Positions 35,882-44,412 of a stretch of 64,000 nt of DNA are shown here, in pieces. Position 1 is the first letter of the stretch; the number at the start of each line of letters is the position of its first letter. Made by a program: the position numbers and the translations under genes. The notes under the pieces are model-generated. The model was not told the DNA's origin. It saw only the letters and a program-made list of their open reading frames with translations, and did not search any database. The stretch comes from an uncultured Eubacteriales bacterium (lineage in GTDB: Bacteria; Bacillota; Clostridia; Oscillospirales; Acutalibacteraceae): the NCBI GenBank assembly GCA_934454845.1, contig CAKSGV010000003.1:35418-99417 (forward strand), given 5' to 3'.

Positions 35882-36481
35882 ATGAATATAGTTTGTCTTG
35901 ATATGGAGGGCGTTTTAGTCCCTGAAATATGGATAGCTTTTGCTAATGAAACAAAAATCCCGGAGCTTAAGCTCACTACGCGTGACGAGCCCGATTATGA
36001 TAAGCTTATGAAATACAGGCTTGATATTCTTGAGAAGCATAATTTAGGAATTAATGAAATTAAAGCAACGATAGCTAAAATCAATGTTATGCCGGGCGCC
36101 AAGGAATTTTTGGATAAGTTAAGAAAAATCACGCAGGTGATAATTTTAAGCGATACTTTTGAGCAGTTCGCCGCACCACTTATGGAGAAGCTCGGAATGC
36201 CAACTATTTTTTGCAACACGCTTGAAATCGGGGAAAGCGGAAAGATAACCGGCTATAAAATGCGCTGCAAAAACTCTAAGCTTACTACTGTTAAAGCTCT
36301 GCAGTCGATAGGATATGACACGATAGCTTCAGGCGACAGCTTTAACGATCTCGGAATGATAAAGGCAAGTAAAGCAGGATTCCTCTTTAAGAGTACCGAA
36401 AGCATAAAAGCCGACAATCCCGAAATCCCGGCATTTGAAAAATATGATGAACTTTATAACGCTATAAAATCAGCTTTATAA
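35882..36481 (+). CDS. thrH: HAD-family phosphatase, ThrH-type (phosphoserine phosphatase/homoserine phosphotransferase)
   Basis: 199 residues. HAD motif I is DMEGVL (residues 7-12; the nucleophile is Asp7), motif II is ILSDTFEQF near 87, and motif IV is SGDSFNDLGM near 152. The MNIVCLDMEGVLVPEIWIA opening and overall length match ThrH. Its known activities are phosphoserine hydrolysis (serine synthesis) and transfer of phosphate to homoserine. Its stop codon lies in the left arm of the terminator that serves as the integration site of the downstream element. Confidence 0.88.
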   Translation: MNIVCLDMEGVLVPEIWIAFANETKIPELKLTTRDEPDYDKLMKYRLDILEKHNLGINEIKATIAKINVMPGAKEFLDKLRKITQVIILSDTFEQFAAPLMEKLGMPTIFCNTLEIGESGKITGYKMRCKNSKLTTVKALQSIGYDTIASGDSFNDLGMIKASKAGFLFKSTESIKADNPEIPAFEKYDELYNAIKSAL

Positions 36482-36524
36482 AAAATACCCGTAAACCGAA
36501 GGCTTTATGCCCAAAGGGACAAAA
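36478..36524. other. attL of the serine-integrase element
   Basis: Outer half-site ATAAAAAATACCCGTAA (36478-36494), core GAAGG (36498-36502) and inner half-site CAAAGGGACAAAA (36512-36524). The outer and inner half-sites are inverted copies of those at attR, as expected for recombined attB and attP of a large serine recombinase. Confidence 0.8.
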
Positions 36525-36556
36525 AATGACCGGTGGGTTAAAGCCGATACGGGACA

Positions 36557-36602
36557 AGCAGGAAAGCGGGAGTCAAAAAGGCTTCCGCTTTCCTGCTTTT
36601 TT
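36557..36602 (+). terminator. Terminator at the left end of the element
   Basis: 13-bp stem agcaggaaagcgg/ccgctttcctgct, followed by T6. It insulates the element from thrH readthrough. Confidence 0.85.
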
Positions 36603-36675
36603 AGCTTAGGTCAGAAGTTTTGTTCGCAGAATGGCTGAAATCTTCGGAAAAAATTCGAAATCAGGCGAAAAGGGA

Positions 36676-36926
36676 TTGTATTTGTCACGATTTTATGCTA
36701 TACTATATATAATAGTAGAGTCACGCGGAGGACTCTCCGCTTTCCAAAATATCGAGGTGAAGAAAAAGCGCAAAGCGAGGACGAGGCTATGACGATGCAC
36801 AGAGGTACAACTGCATCCTTCGAGCGGCGTGTGACCGCTTTCTTGTCGTACCTATTCAGTCCGCTCGGTAATTTCACAGGGTTGTTATGTCAGAAGGCAG
36901 AGTGCGTGTGCACCCTGCCTTCTTGT
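36676..36926 (+). promoter_or_regulatory. Long leader with promoter and attenuator before the ABC genes
   Basis: Promoter-like TTGTAT (36676-36681), 17 bp, TATACT (36699-36704). A hairpin gcggag/ctccgc lies at 36725-36740. A second stem, agaaggcag/ctgccttct with an inner gtgc/gcac (36892-36923), is followed by a T-rich tail and looks like an attenuator. The ABC ATPase starts about 100 nt later. Confidence 0.55.
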
Positions 36927-36983
36927 TTATTCCGTGCCTGCTTTTCCATGAGCGAACGCCGTTTTCAACCAATAAAAACTTAA
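36789..36983 (+). CDS. Possible leader peptide (64 codons)
   Basis: An open frame MTMHRGTTASFERRVTAFLS... starts at ATG 36789, nine bases after gaggacgagg, and runs through the attenuator hairpin into the ABC promoter-proximal region. If translated, ribosome position would affect the hairpin. The composition (Cys-rich middle) is unlike a folded protein. It could be non-coding. Confidence 0.35.
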   Translation: MTMHRGTTASFERRVTAFLSYLFSPLGNFTGLLCQKAECVCTLPSCLFRACFSMSERRFQPIKT

Positions 36984-37029
36984 AAGCAGTATCTTTCCAT
37001 TAAAAAGATTTTTGCGAGGTGTACAAAAT

Positions 37030-37920
37030 ATGTTGCTTGAACTGAAAAACATCGACAAGTCTTTCGGCGAAAAGAAAGTTCTCAAGGGAGTTTCGTTTGT
37101 CGCAGAAAGCGGAAAGGCGTTTGGGTTGCTCGGAAGAAACGGCGCCGGAAAAACAACCTCTATCCGTATTCTGATGAATGTGTTTCCCGCTGATGCCGGC
37201 GAGGTGCTGACAGACGGCAAGCCGATTGACTATGATAAGATAAGCCTTGGATATCTTCCAGAAGAACGGGGTTTGTACCCTAAAAAGTTGATTATAGACC
37301 AACTCGTCTATTTTGCCGAGCTGAAAGGCATGAAGCGCACAGACGCCGTGCAGTCGGTGGATCGTTGGCTGAAAAGACTGGAGTTGTACGAGTATCGCAA
37401 TAAACGGTTGGATACTCTATCCAAAGGGAATCAACAGAAAATACAGTTGATCACAGCACTTGCACACGATCCCCAAATCGTTATTCTCGACGAGCCGTTT
37501 TCCGGACTTGATCCGGTCAATGCAATACTTCTGAAGGATGTGGTGAAGGAACAGATTGCGCGGGGAAAAATCGTTTTGTTTTCAAGCCATCAGATGAGCT
37601 ACATAGAGGAGTTTTGTGACAGCATTGCCATTCTCAATGCGGGAAAAGTCGTGCTTCACGGCGACCTCCGCGAAATCAAGAGAAATTATGTCCGCGACCG
37701 TTTAGTCGTGCGCACGGATAATCCCGAACAGATCAAAGCAGATTTCAAAGACGGCTGCACCGTACAGGAGGATGGCTCTCTCATACTTCGGCTTGCAAGT
37801 CCAAACGATAAGCAGACCGCAATGAAACACCTTGCGGAAAAGTATGATATTGACGAGATCAAGGTGTTTGAGCCCTCCCTGAACGATATATTCGTGGAAT
37901 ATGCGGTCGAACAGGAATAA
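37030..37920 (+). CDS. ABC transporter ATP-binding protein, NatA/YhaQ-like
   Basis: 296 residues from ATG 37030. Walker A GRNGAGKTT (near 36-44), LSKGNQQKIQL as a degenerate signature (SKGN instead of SGG), Walker B VILDEPFSGLDP and H-loop FSSHQMSYIEE. The LSKGNQQK form and the C-terminal extension (NDIFVEYAVEQE) are typical of NatA-like ATPases working with two-domain permeases. Cotranscribed with the permease 15 bases downstream. On a mobile element, a role in ion or antimicrobial export is plausible. Confidence 0.88.
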   Translation: MLLELKNIDKSFGEKKVLKGVSFVAESGKAFGLLGRNGAGKTTSIRILMNVFPADAGEVLTDGKPIDYDKISLGYLPEERGLYPKKLIIDQLVYFAELKGMKRTDAVQSVDRWLKRLELYEYRNKRLDTLSKGNQQKIQLITALAHDPQIVILDEPFSGLDPVNAILLKDVVKEQIARGKIVLFSSHQMSYIEEFCDSIAILNAGKVVLHGDLREIKRNYVRDRLVVRTDNPEQIKADFKDGCTVQEDGSLILRLASPNDKQTAMKHLAEKYDIDEIKVFEPSLNDIFVEYAVEQE

Positions 37921-37935
37921 GGAGGTAGGACGATT

Positions 37936-39165
37936 ATGAAACAGTTTGGAAAAATATTCAGATTTGAAATCAAAGGCTATCTGAAAAACAAGATTTTTGT
38001 GGGCAGTACGATTTTTCTCGTTGTGGTGCTCGCAGTTGTTATGTTCATTCCCAACATCAAATCTGCGTTCCAAAGCGACAGTACGAAAGAAAAGCCCGTG
38101 ATGATCGTATATGCGGAGGATGAAGCTCTTTCGGGTTTCGTCAAAGAGTATTTCTCCGCAGCCTTTACCGGTTACAATGTAACGGTGTCCGGCGGAACGG
38201 TTGAGAACATCAAAGAACAGGTAATTTCGGGAGATGCAGAATGCGCGTTTGTTATGGACGGTGCGGATTCATACACGTATTACGTAAACAATCTTTCTAT
38301 CTCCGATTATAACATGTCTGTTGCCAATGCCGCATTGCAGGAGGCCTACAGAGCAAATGCGATGATTCGGTACGGCTTTACGCCCGAGCAGGTAGGAGAG
38401 ATTATGTCCGCCAACATCCGTGGGAATACGAGTGTGCTCGGAAAAGATCAGACACAGAACTTTTTCTACACCTATATCATGGTTTTTGCTTTGTATATGG
38501 TGATCATGCTTTACGGTCAACTGGTTGCAACCAACGTAGCGACGGAAAAAAGCTCAAGAGCGATGGAAGTGCTGATAACCAGCGCAAAGCCCGCAAGCAT
38601 GATGTTCGGCAAGGTTCTGGCCTCCTGTATTGCCGGATTTGCTCAACTTATAGCGGTATTCGGCTCCGCGATTCTGTTTTACGGTGTCAATAAATCCGCA
38701 TGGAACGATAACATGATGATCGCATCCTTCTTCAATATCCCCGTTGACCTGTTTGTCTATATGCTTGTCTTCTTCGCTCTTGGTTTTCTTGTTTATGCCT
38801 TTCTTTACGCCGCGGTCGGATCGACGGCTTCAAAACTGGAGGATATAAATACCTCGGTGTTGCCGATCACGTTTTTGTTTATTATTGCCTTTATGATTGT
38901 CGTGTTTGCTATGGCGGGAGGAAACGTTGATACGACGCTGATGAAAATCTGTTCGTATATCCCGTTCATTTCACCCATGGCGATGTTTACGAGAATCTGC
39001 ATGAGCACGGTAGCGTGGTATGAAATCGCAATCTCCATTGCGGTTCTTATCGGTTCAACCGTAGGAATCGGCTTTCTTTCTGCCAAGATATACCGTGTAG
39101 GAGTATTGCTTTACGGAAGAAAACCGACGATAGTCTCCATTTTCAAAGAGATACGGAAAGCATAA
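37936..39165 (+). CDS. ABC transporter permease, NatB/YhaP-like (ABC-2)
   Basis: 409 residues. One N-terminal helix (GSTIFLVVVLAVVMFIPNI, about 26-44) is followed by a large extracellular domain, then five or six helices (FFYTYIMVFALYMVIMLYG from about 175). ATEKSSRAMEVLITSAKP is the conserved NatB cytoplasmic loop. It pairs with the ATPase before it. The gene is standard in length and undamaged. Confidence 0.88.
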   Translation: MKQFGKIFRFEIKGYLKNKIFVGSTIFLVVVLAVVMFIPNIKSAFQSDSTKEKPVMIVYAEDEALSGFVKEYFSAAFTGYNVTVSGGTVENIKEQVISGDAECAFVMDGADSYTYYVNNLSISDYNMSVANAALQEAYRANAMIRYGFTPEQVGEIMSANIRGNTSVLGKDQTQNFFYTYIMVFALYMVIMLYGQLVATNVATEKSSRAMEVLITSAKPASMMFGKVLASCIAGFAQLIAVFGSAILFYGVNKSAWNDNMMIASFFNIPVDLFVYMLVFFALGFLVYAFLYAAVGSTASKLEDINTSVLPITFLFIIAFMIVVFAMAGGNVDTTLMKICSYIPFISPMAMFTRICMSTVAWYEIAISIAVLIGSTVGIGFLSAKIYRVGVLLYGRKPTIVSIFKEIRKA

Positions 39166-39202
39166 AATCAAATATATTCCGCAATCGCAGGAAGGGGTGC
39201 CA

Positions 39203-39913
39203 ATGGAAAAGCGCAACAGAAGAATATTTGCCGGCTTTTACAGGCGGTACGACAGCAAATTCGTCTATGTGGCAGCCGTCGTTCCCGATGCGGATACCGG
39301 AGAGCAGATGGTCATCTTTCACGAGGGGATCGACGCCTGCGAATGCAAGTATTACTGCATGACAAAGGAATCCTTCTGCGAAACGGTGGAGGTGAACGGC
39401 GAACGGATGGATAAGTTCACCCGTCAGCCGCAGGTCAGGATCACGGACACGCATATAGAGAATCTGAAAGGCGGCGGCTTTGGCGGCCCCATCCGAAGAA
39501 AGAAACTGAAGGACGAGGAAGAGCTTGCATACGAATACCGTCGATTTCGCTCCTCTCAGACCTATAACGACTATGCCAAAGACCTATGCAAAAACTATAA
39601 AACCGATCTGCGCCGATACAGGCTGTGCGTGTCGCAGAAACGGTATATCGGCTTGTTGGAGAAGGAAGAATTCGATATTCTCAAAGAGGACTTGTCCTTT
39701 CTGAACGACTGTCTCAAAACCGTTCTCAAGGACTACGGCGCGTATTTCAAGGAACGGTATATCGAGGGCAAGTCCGTTCGCAGATATGCCGAGGCGCACG
39801 GCATGAACCGCGGCAGCGTGGATCACCTCAATCGGAAATTCATTGCGGAGCTTGCCGCCGTTCTCAAGGCAAGAGATGATTCGGACGGCATCTGCCGTCT
39901 GCGCCAAAAATAG
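39203..39913 (+). CDS. DUF1653-like domain fused to a sigma-70-region-4-like helix-turn-helix
   Basis: 236 residues from ATG 39203 (gaagggg upstream). The first 75 residues (IFAGFYRRYDSKFVYVAAVV; TGEQMVIFHEG; FCETVEVNGERMDKF) follow the DUF1653 pattern (YRHFKGKEYEVLGIA...EMFLEEVEVDGKKVPRF). The last 60 residues (LKDYGAYFKERYIEGKSVRR; AEAHGMNRGSVDHLNRKF) look like a sigma-type or transposon-coded helix-turn-helix. A regulator of the element is the likely role. The two-part reading is mine and should be tested. Confidence 0.6.
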   Translation: MEKRNRRIFAGFYRRYDSKFVYVAAVVPDADTGEQMVIFHEGIDACECKYYCMTKESFCETVEVNGERMDKFTRQPQVRITDTHIENLKGGGFGGPIRRKKLKDEEELAYEYRRFRSSQTYNDYAKDLCKNYKTDLRRYRLCVSQKRYIGLLEKEEFDILKEDLSFLNDCLKTVLKDYGAYFKERYIEGKSVRRYAEAHGMNRGSVDHLNRKFIAELAAVLKARDDSDGICRLRQK

Positions 39914-39932
39914 AATCAACATATTTTCAATG

Positions 39933-39968
39933 GGCGTCTGCTTGTAAAAAAGCAGGCGTCTTTTTTTG
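39933..39968 (+). terminator. Rho-independent terminator
   Basis: Stem ggcgtctgctt/aagcaggcgtc, with one weak pair, followed by T7. Confidence 0.78.
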
Positions 39969-40625
39969 CGCTCAAATTGCTCCGTTAACTTTGAATATTT
40001 TGTAAACTTTTCGTTTTTCGGGTAGTCAACTCCCCGATTTTTCGGCTTAAAAAGTGAGAGGAAAAATTTTTGGTTGTATCCCCCTGCATTTTTTCCTTTG
40101 GACAATTAAGAGGATAAATTTTCTGAAACAGGGGCTAAAAAGCACCGCTGAGTGTGGAAACAGGCAAAGGGCTTTTCCCCGCCGGACATATTTCTTTTCT
40201 GCCGTTATGTCAGGACTGTGTCAGACAGGCATTGAATCGGCAGGAAAAGTGAAGGGATATTTTTCTCTCCTCTCCGCCGTTATGACACAACTATGACAGC
40301 CGGAGAATCGTTTCCCAAAGAAGAATGAGGGGATATCCTCTCAAACACAACCGAATATCCTGCCGACAGGATATGCGGCGGCGGACTTTGTGGGGACAGC
40401 GATCCGAGGGATCGTGCCGTAGGAGAAAGGCGCAGACCATGCGCTCTCGAAGGAGGACACGGCAAGCAAAGCACAAACGCCGATGCGATACACGGTCAGA
40501 AGGAGCGTAGGAACGCTGTCGGGTGTACAGGAAAAACTGCGGAGCGCGGGAAAGGACTGTGAACTTTCTCTCGCGGAACAGAGCCGTGCGCCGCAAAACA
40601 AATTTTTATGAAAGGCGGGATGTAT
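39969..40625. other. Non-coding region before the RepA-like gene
   Basis: No supported gene. It contains two related blocks with ccgttatgtcagg...gtgtcagac (near 40201) and ccgttatgacacaac...gacagcc (near 40279), and a perfect 8-bp hairpin (atatcctg-ccga-caggatat, 40355-40374). The repeats and position suggest a replication or copy-control region, but no initiator boxes are proven. Confidence 0.5.
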
Positions 40626-41690
40626 ATGACTGTGCCGACCGAAGAAGAAAACAACAGAAAAGAAAGGAAAAACATTATGATACACGACGAACCCGAAATC
40701 CTCCGAATGTCGGAGGTGCAGCTGCGGGAGGTGGACTGGCTGTGGTATCCGTATATCCCCTTCGGAAAGCTGACCATTCTGCAGGGCGACCCCGGCGAGG
40801 GCAAGACCACCCTTGCGCTCCGCCTTGCCGCCGCCTGCTCCGCAGGCAGACCGATGCCGGGAATGAAGAAGCCGCTGCCTCCCTTCAACGTCATCTACCA
40901 GACGGCGGAGGACGGACTGGAGGATACCGTAAAGCCCCGCCTTACCGAAGCGGACGCCGATCAGGACAGGATCATCAATATCCGCGAGGATAAAAAATCC
41001 CTGCATTTGCTGGACAGCCGCATTGAAAAGGCCATCGTGCAGTGCGACGCCCGGCTGCTGATCCTTGACCCACTGCAGGGCTACCTCGGAGAGCGGATCG
41101 ATATGAACCGGGCAAATGAGATCCGTGAGGTGATGAAGTCGGTCGGTCAGGTGGCGCAGCGGACAGGCTGTGCCGTCGTGCTTGTCGGTCATCTCAACAA
41201 GGCGGCAGGCTTGAGCAGCGCCTACCGCGGACTCGGCTCCATCGACTTCCGTGCGGCGGCAAGAAGCGTGCTCGTAGTGGGCAGGCTACGGAAAAACAAA
41301 ACTGTCCGTATCGTCGTGCATGACAAATCCTCTCTTGCACCGGAGGGGAAATCCCTTGCCTTTCAGCTCGGAGATGAAGAAGGCTTCCGCTGGCTCGACG
41401 GCTATGACGAGATATCCGCCGAAGAACTGTTATCCGGCTTCTCTTCACAGCCGGAAACCAAGACCGCGCAGGCGGAGGAACTCATCCGCTCCATGCTGGA
41501 GGACGGAGCGGAGCTTCACTGCGAGGAGATCATCCGTGCGGCGGCGGAGAGGCGGATCTCCCGTCGAACGGTAAACGAGGCAAAGAAGAATATCTCCGGC
41601 ATCGTCACACGGAAAGCGGGCGCAAGATGGCTGTGGTCAATGAAAAAGGAAGATTGCAACATTGCAGAGGTGTCCTTGAAGGAAGGATGA
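40626..41690 (+). CDS. RepA-like hexameric helicase / AAA_25 ATPase
   Basis: 354 residues from ATG 40626; ATG 40678 is an alternative. RecA-type Walker A GDPGEGKTT (near 56-64 of the longer form) and Walker B LLILDPLQGYL are intact, and VVLVGHLNKA follows as the third motif. The C-terminal 90 residues carry a helix-turn-helix-like part (EEIIRAAAERRISRRTVNEA). Such proteins are replicative helicases of RSF1010/phage type and are common in Clostridia elements. It may let the excised circle replicate. Confidence 0.8.
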   Translation: MTVPTEEENNRKERKNIMIHDEPEILRMSEVQLREVDWLWYPYIPFGKLTILQGDPGEGKTTLALRLAAACSAGRPMPGMKKPLPPFNVIYQTAEDGLEDTVKPRLTEADADQDRIINIREDKKSLHLLDSRIEKAIVQCDARLLILDPLQGYLGERIDMNRANEIREVMKSVGQVAQRTGCAVVLVGHLNKAAGLSSAYRGLGSIDFRAAARSVLVVGRLRKNKTVRIVVHDKSSLAPEGKSLAFQLGDEEGFRWLDGYDEISAEELLSGFSSQPETKTAQAEELIRSMLEDGAELHCEEIIRAAAERRISRRTVNEAKKNISGIVTRKAGARWLWSMKKEDCNIAEVSLKEG

Positions 41691-42192
41691 AACACTGCAG
41701 CCCCCGCCGATCCACTTGCAATGTTGCATTGTTCTTTTCTCTGCCAACAATACCCAAAAAACGCCCCGTGTGCCGACAACAGCGGAATCGGGCATACAAC
41801 CCCGACCGCCGCGCACAAGAGCGGAATACGGCGCCTGTGGCGGCGTGTGCGGACCTTTTTCTGCCGTGAAGCTCTTCTTCTACAAGACTCGCAGGATTCA
41901 AGTTCCTTTGTGCGGTTTGCGTCCTGTTTCGCGAGAATCGGCACACGGTACGAAAATAAGCAGGAGAAAGCCGAGGGGTTGCACAGCAATCCCTCGGCGG
42001 GTTACAGCGGACGGCAACGCCGACCGCAAGGGGCTTTGTACGGCTTTTGCAGTCTAAGAATAAAACGGCAATTTAGGGGTTGCACAAATAAATCTCTCGC
42101 ATATTTAGGGGTTGCGGATTTACAGGAAAAGTCCGGTCCCGTGATGGGCGGAATGTGAAAATACGAACAGCCTTACGGCGGAAAGGAATACA
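41691..42192. other. Non-coding region with iteron-like repeats
   Basis: No supported gene. The 13-mer atttaggggttgc occurs at 42071 and 42103 (32 bp apart), and aggggttgcaca again near 41974 inside a ccgaggg/ccctcgg hairpin. Inverted tgcaacattgca (near 41655) and tgcaatgttgca (near 41716) are also present. Possible origin of the excised element or recombinase-gene regulation. Confidence 0.5.
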
Positions 42193-42474
42193 ATGAACGA
42201 TTACAAAGAATATCTTGAAACGGGGATCCTCGGCAGCTACAGGCCGGAGAATGCCGTGGTTAAAAAATACGACAGCGGCGCGGCGCTCACTCTCTTCCGT
42301 GATACGGTCTGCATGCACGAGGGAGACTCCCGCGTCCGTGAGCGTGAAATGCTGATAAAGGGAAAGCGGTTTATTATCTCCTCCGTATTCCTCTCTGACG
42401 CCAAAGCCACAGCTACGGACAAAATGCTGTCTCTCATAGACGAAGACCTCGGAAGGGATGCAAAAAGTTTCTGA
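42193..42474 (+). CDS. Small element-coded protein, TnpW-like C-terminus
   Basis: 93 residues. The C-terminal part (KRFIISSVFLSDAKATATDK, MLSLIDEDL) recalls the TnpW pattern (FS..S.ET..DKI.RLI). The start (MNDYKEYLETGILGSYRPEN) is a distinct extension. TnpW proteins sit before serine recombinases in Tn4451-type elements; the function is unknown. A good aaagga site lies before the ATG. It is 92 bases before the recombinase. Confidence 0.55.
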   Translation: MNDYKEYLETGILGSYRPENAVVKKYDSGAALTLFRDTVCMHEGDSRVREREMLIKGKRFIISSVFLSDAKATATDKMLSLIDEDLGRDAKSF

Positions 42475-42566
42475 AACTTTTCGGTTTCGGATAGACTTTC
42501 GGCAGGCGATACGGTATACTGTGTGATACCGTATCGGCTTGCCCTGCATAAAAGGAGGATGCAAAA

Positions 42567-44255
42567 ATGACAAGCCAAAAATACACGATACTATACGGCA
42601 GATTAAGTCAGGACGACGGAAAGGCCGTCGAATCCAACAGCGTTACCAATCAGAGGCTCATGCTTGAAAAGTACGCCCTTGACAACGGCTTTGAAAATGT
42701 TCTGTTCCTGGCGGACGACGGCTATACGGGAACAAACTTCGAGCGCCCCTCATGGAAACAGATCGAGGAAATGATCAAGCGCGGCGAGGTGGAAACGCTC
42801 ATCGTCAAGGATCTCAGCCGCCTCGGCAGAGAGTATCTGCAGGTGGGATATTACCTTGAGCTGTTCTTCCCGAACATGGGCGTGCGGTTCATAGCGGTCA
42901 ACGACGGTGTCGATTCACTGGTCGAGGGAAGCAACGATTTCAGTCCGATACGCAACTGGGCAAACGAGCTTCACGCAAAGGATTCCAGCAAGAAGGTTCG
43001 TGCGGTGAAGAAGCTGCAGGCAGAACGGGGAGAGCGGCTCGGCGGTCGACCTCCCTACGGCTACAAAAAGGCGGACAGAGAGAGCAAGGAACTCGTCCCC
43101 GACGACGAAGCCGAGGCGGTGGTACAAAAGATCTTCTCTCTGTGCGCCTCCGGCAAAGGTCCCAATCAGATCGCCCGGATTCTCCGAGAGGAAAAGGTGC
43201 TGACACCAAGCAATTATTATTACCGAAATCACGAAAAGAGCCATGCCAAGCTGGATCTCACCCGCCCCTATGCGTGGAGCAGCAGCACCGTCACGGGAAT
43301 CCTTGACAACAAGGTCTACCTCGGACACACCGTAGGACTGCGCACCACAACGATATCCTACAAGAACAAAACGACGGTGCACCGCCCCGAAAGCGAATGC
43401 GCCGTTGTGGAGAACACGCACCCCGCGCTGATCAAGAAAGAGCAATGGGATATCGTGCAGGAGGTACGCACGCACAAAAAACGCACGCCGAAGCACATGG
43501 ACGAGCCGAATCTCTTTTCGGGACTTGCCTACTGCGCCGACTGCAAACGGTCGATGGTGCTGCACCGGGCAAGCAGCATGAAAAAGTCCGACTACAACTT
43601 CAAGTGCTACACCTACGGCAAGCGCGGCAGGAGCGAATGCACGCCCCACCACATCCGGGAGGAGGAGCTGTACGCCGTCGTACTGGACGATCTGCGGCGG
43701 GTGACACACTTCGCCCGCCAAAAGGAGCGGCAGTTTGCGGAGTACATCAACCGCAAAAACACGGCGCAGCTTCGGCAGAAGATCAACACGCTGCAAAAGG
43801 AGCTTGACACCATGCGCAGGCGCAGGAACGAGCTGACCGCCCTGTTCAAGCGGCTGTACGAGGACAATGTGCTCGGCCGCGTAACCAACGAGCAGTTCCG
43901 TCTTCTCTCCGCCGACTACAACGCCGAGCAGAGGGAGCTGGACAAGGCGATCCCGCAGAAGGAAGAACGGCTGGAAAAGCTGAAAGCGTCGGCCGCCAAT
44001 GTGGAAGCGTTCATCGAGAAGGCAAAATGGTACAGGACCATTGACGAGCTGACGCCTCAGATCGTGCGCCTGTTCATATCCCGGATCGAGGTCGGAGAAC
44101 GTGCTGTGAAGCACTCGCGGCACTCGGCTCAGAAAATTCGTATCGTTTACCGTGACATCGGAGAATGGGATCACGACGAGGCGGCAGCCGAAACCAACCG
44201 GCAGCAGCCGCAGCTTACAGCTGACGCCGCGCATCTGGTACTGCTTCCGGCATAA
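42567..44255 (+). CDS. Large serine recombinase (integrase of the element)
   Basis: 562 residues. The resolvase domain has the nucleophile Ser14 in LYGRLSQDD and the conserved arginine region KDLSRLGREYLQVG near 75-90. A recombinase domain follows (GGRPPYGYKK; SCASGKGPNQIARIL-type), then a zinc ribbon (CADCKRSM...KCYTYG...C) near 320-355 and a coiled-coil segment (LRQKINTLQKELDTMRRRRN, about 400-470). It lies 0.13 kb inside the right end of the element, whose half-sites fit this enzyme class. It is expected to excise and integrate the element without host factors except a directionality factor. Confidence 0.95.
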   Translation: MTSQKYTILYGRLSQDDGKAVESNSVTNQRLMLEKYALDNGFENVLFLADDGYTGTNFERPSWKQIEEMIKRGEVETLIVKDLSRLGREYLQVGYYLELFFPNMGVRFIAVNDGVDSLVEGSNDFSPIRNWANELHAKDSSKKVRAVKKLQAERGERLGGRPPYGYKKADRESKELVPDDEAEAVVQKIFSLCASGKGPNQIARILREEKVLTPSNYYYRNHEKSHAKLDLTRPYAWSSSTVTGILDNKVYLGHTVGLRTTTISYKNKTTVHRPESECAVVENTHPALIKKEQWDIVQEVRTHKKRTPKHMDEPNLFSGLAYCADCKRSMVLHRASSMKKSDYNFKCYTYGKRGRSECTPHHIREEELYAVVLDDLRRVTHFARQKERQFAEYINRKNTAQLRQKINTLQKELDTMRRRRNELTALFKRLYEDNVLGRVTNEQFRLLSADYNAEQRELDKAIPQKEERLEKLKASAANVEAFIEKAKWYRTIDELTPQIVRLFISRIEVGERAVKHSRHSAQKIRIVYRDIGEWDHDEAAAETNRQQPQLTADAAHLVLLPA

Positions 44256-44311
44256 GAGCGGCACGAGCCAAAAGCAAAACAAACAAAACGAGCAAACAAA
44301 AACCAAACGCA

Positions 44312-44345
44312 GTAAAGGCGGATGACAACCGCCATCCGCCTTTAC
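44312..44345. terminator. Hairpin after the recombinase gene
   Basis: Perfect 13-bp stem gtaaaggcggatg/catccgcctttac, without a clear U-tract. Confidence 0.6.
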
Positions 44346-44365
44346 CGCACCTACATTCTGTCTAC

Positions 44366-44412
44366 TTTTGTCCCTTTGAACACTATCAGAAGGGCTTACG
44401 GGTATTTTTTAT
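44366..44412. other. attR of the serine-integrase element
   Basis: Inner half-site TTTTGTCCCTTTG (44366-44378), core GAAGG (44389-44393), outer half-site TTACGGGTATTTTTTAT (44396-44412). The outer arm contains the stop codon of the polysaccharide deacetylase gene and is the complementary half of the interrupted terminator. Confidence 0.8.

Larger units (their letters stand above)
36498..44393. mobile_element. Integrative element of about 7.9 kb with a large serine recombinase
   Basis: It is bounded by the directly repeated core GAAGG (36498-36502 and 44389-44393) and by matching half-sites. Contents in order: terminator, leader plus NatAB-like ABC transporter, DUF1653/sigma-like protein, RepA-like ATPase with repeats on both sides, TnpW-like protein and recombinase. 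GC and codon use (for example ctg/gcc-rich in 40.6-44.2 kb) differ clearly from the AT-rich flanks. No relaxase is present, so it is at most mobilised by others. Confidence 0.82.

Noticed and set aside
40291..41192. Several long minus-strand frames across the RepA-like gene
   Set aside because: They mirror a high-GC coding region on the plus strand; no recognisable domains or start signals.
41605..42158. Overlapping frames of 80-157 codons in both directions
   Set aside because: They lie in a repeat-rich region with mixed composition, no ribosome sites and no motif; treated as non-coding, possibly origin sequence.
42915..44306. A 463-codon open frame on the minus strand
   Set aside because: It is the antisense shadow of the high-GC serine recombinase gene, with no ribosome site and an unnatural composition (Val/Leu/Arg runs).
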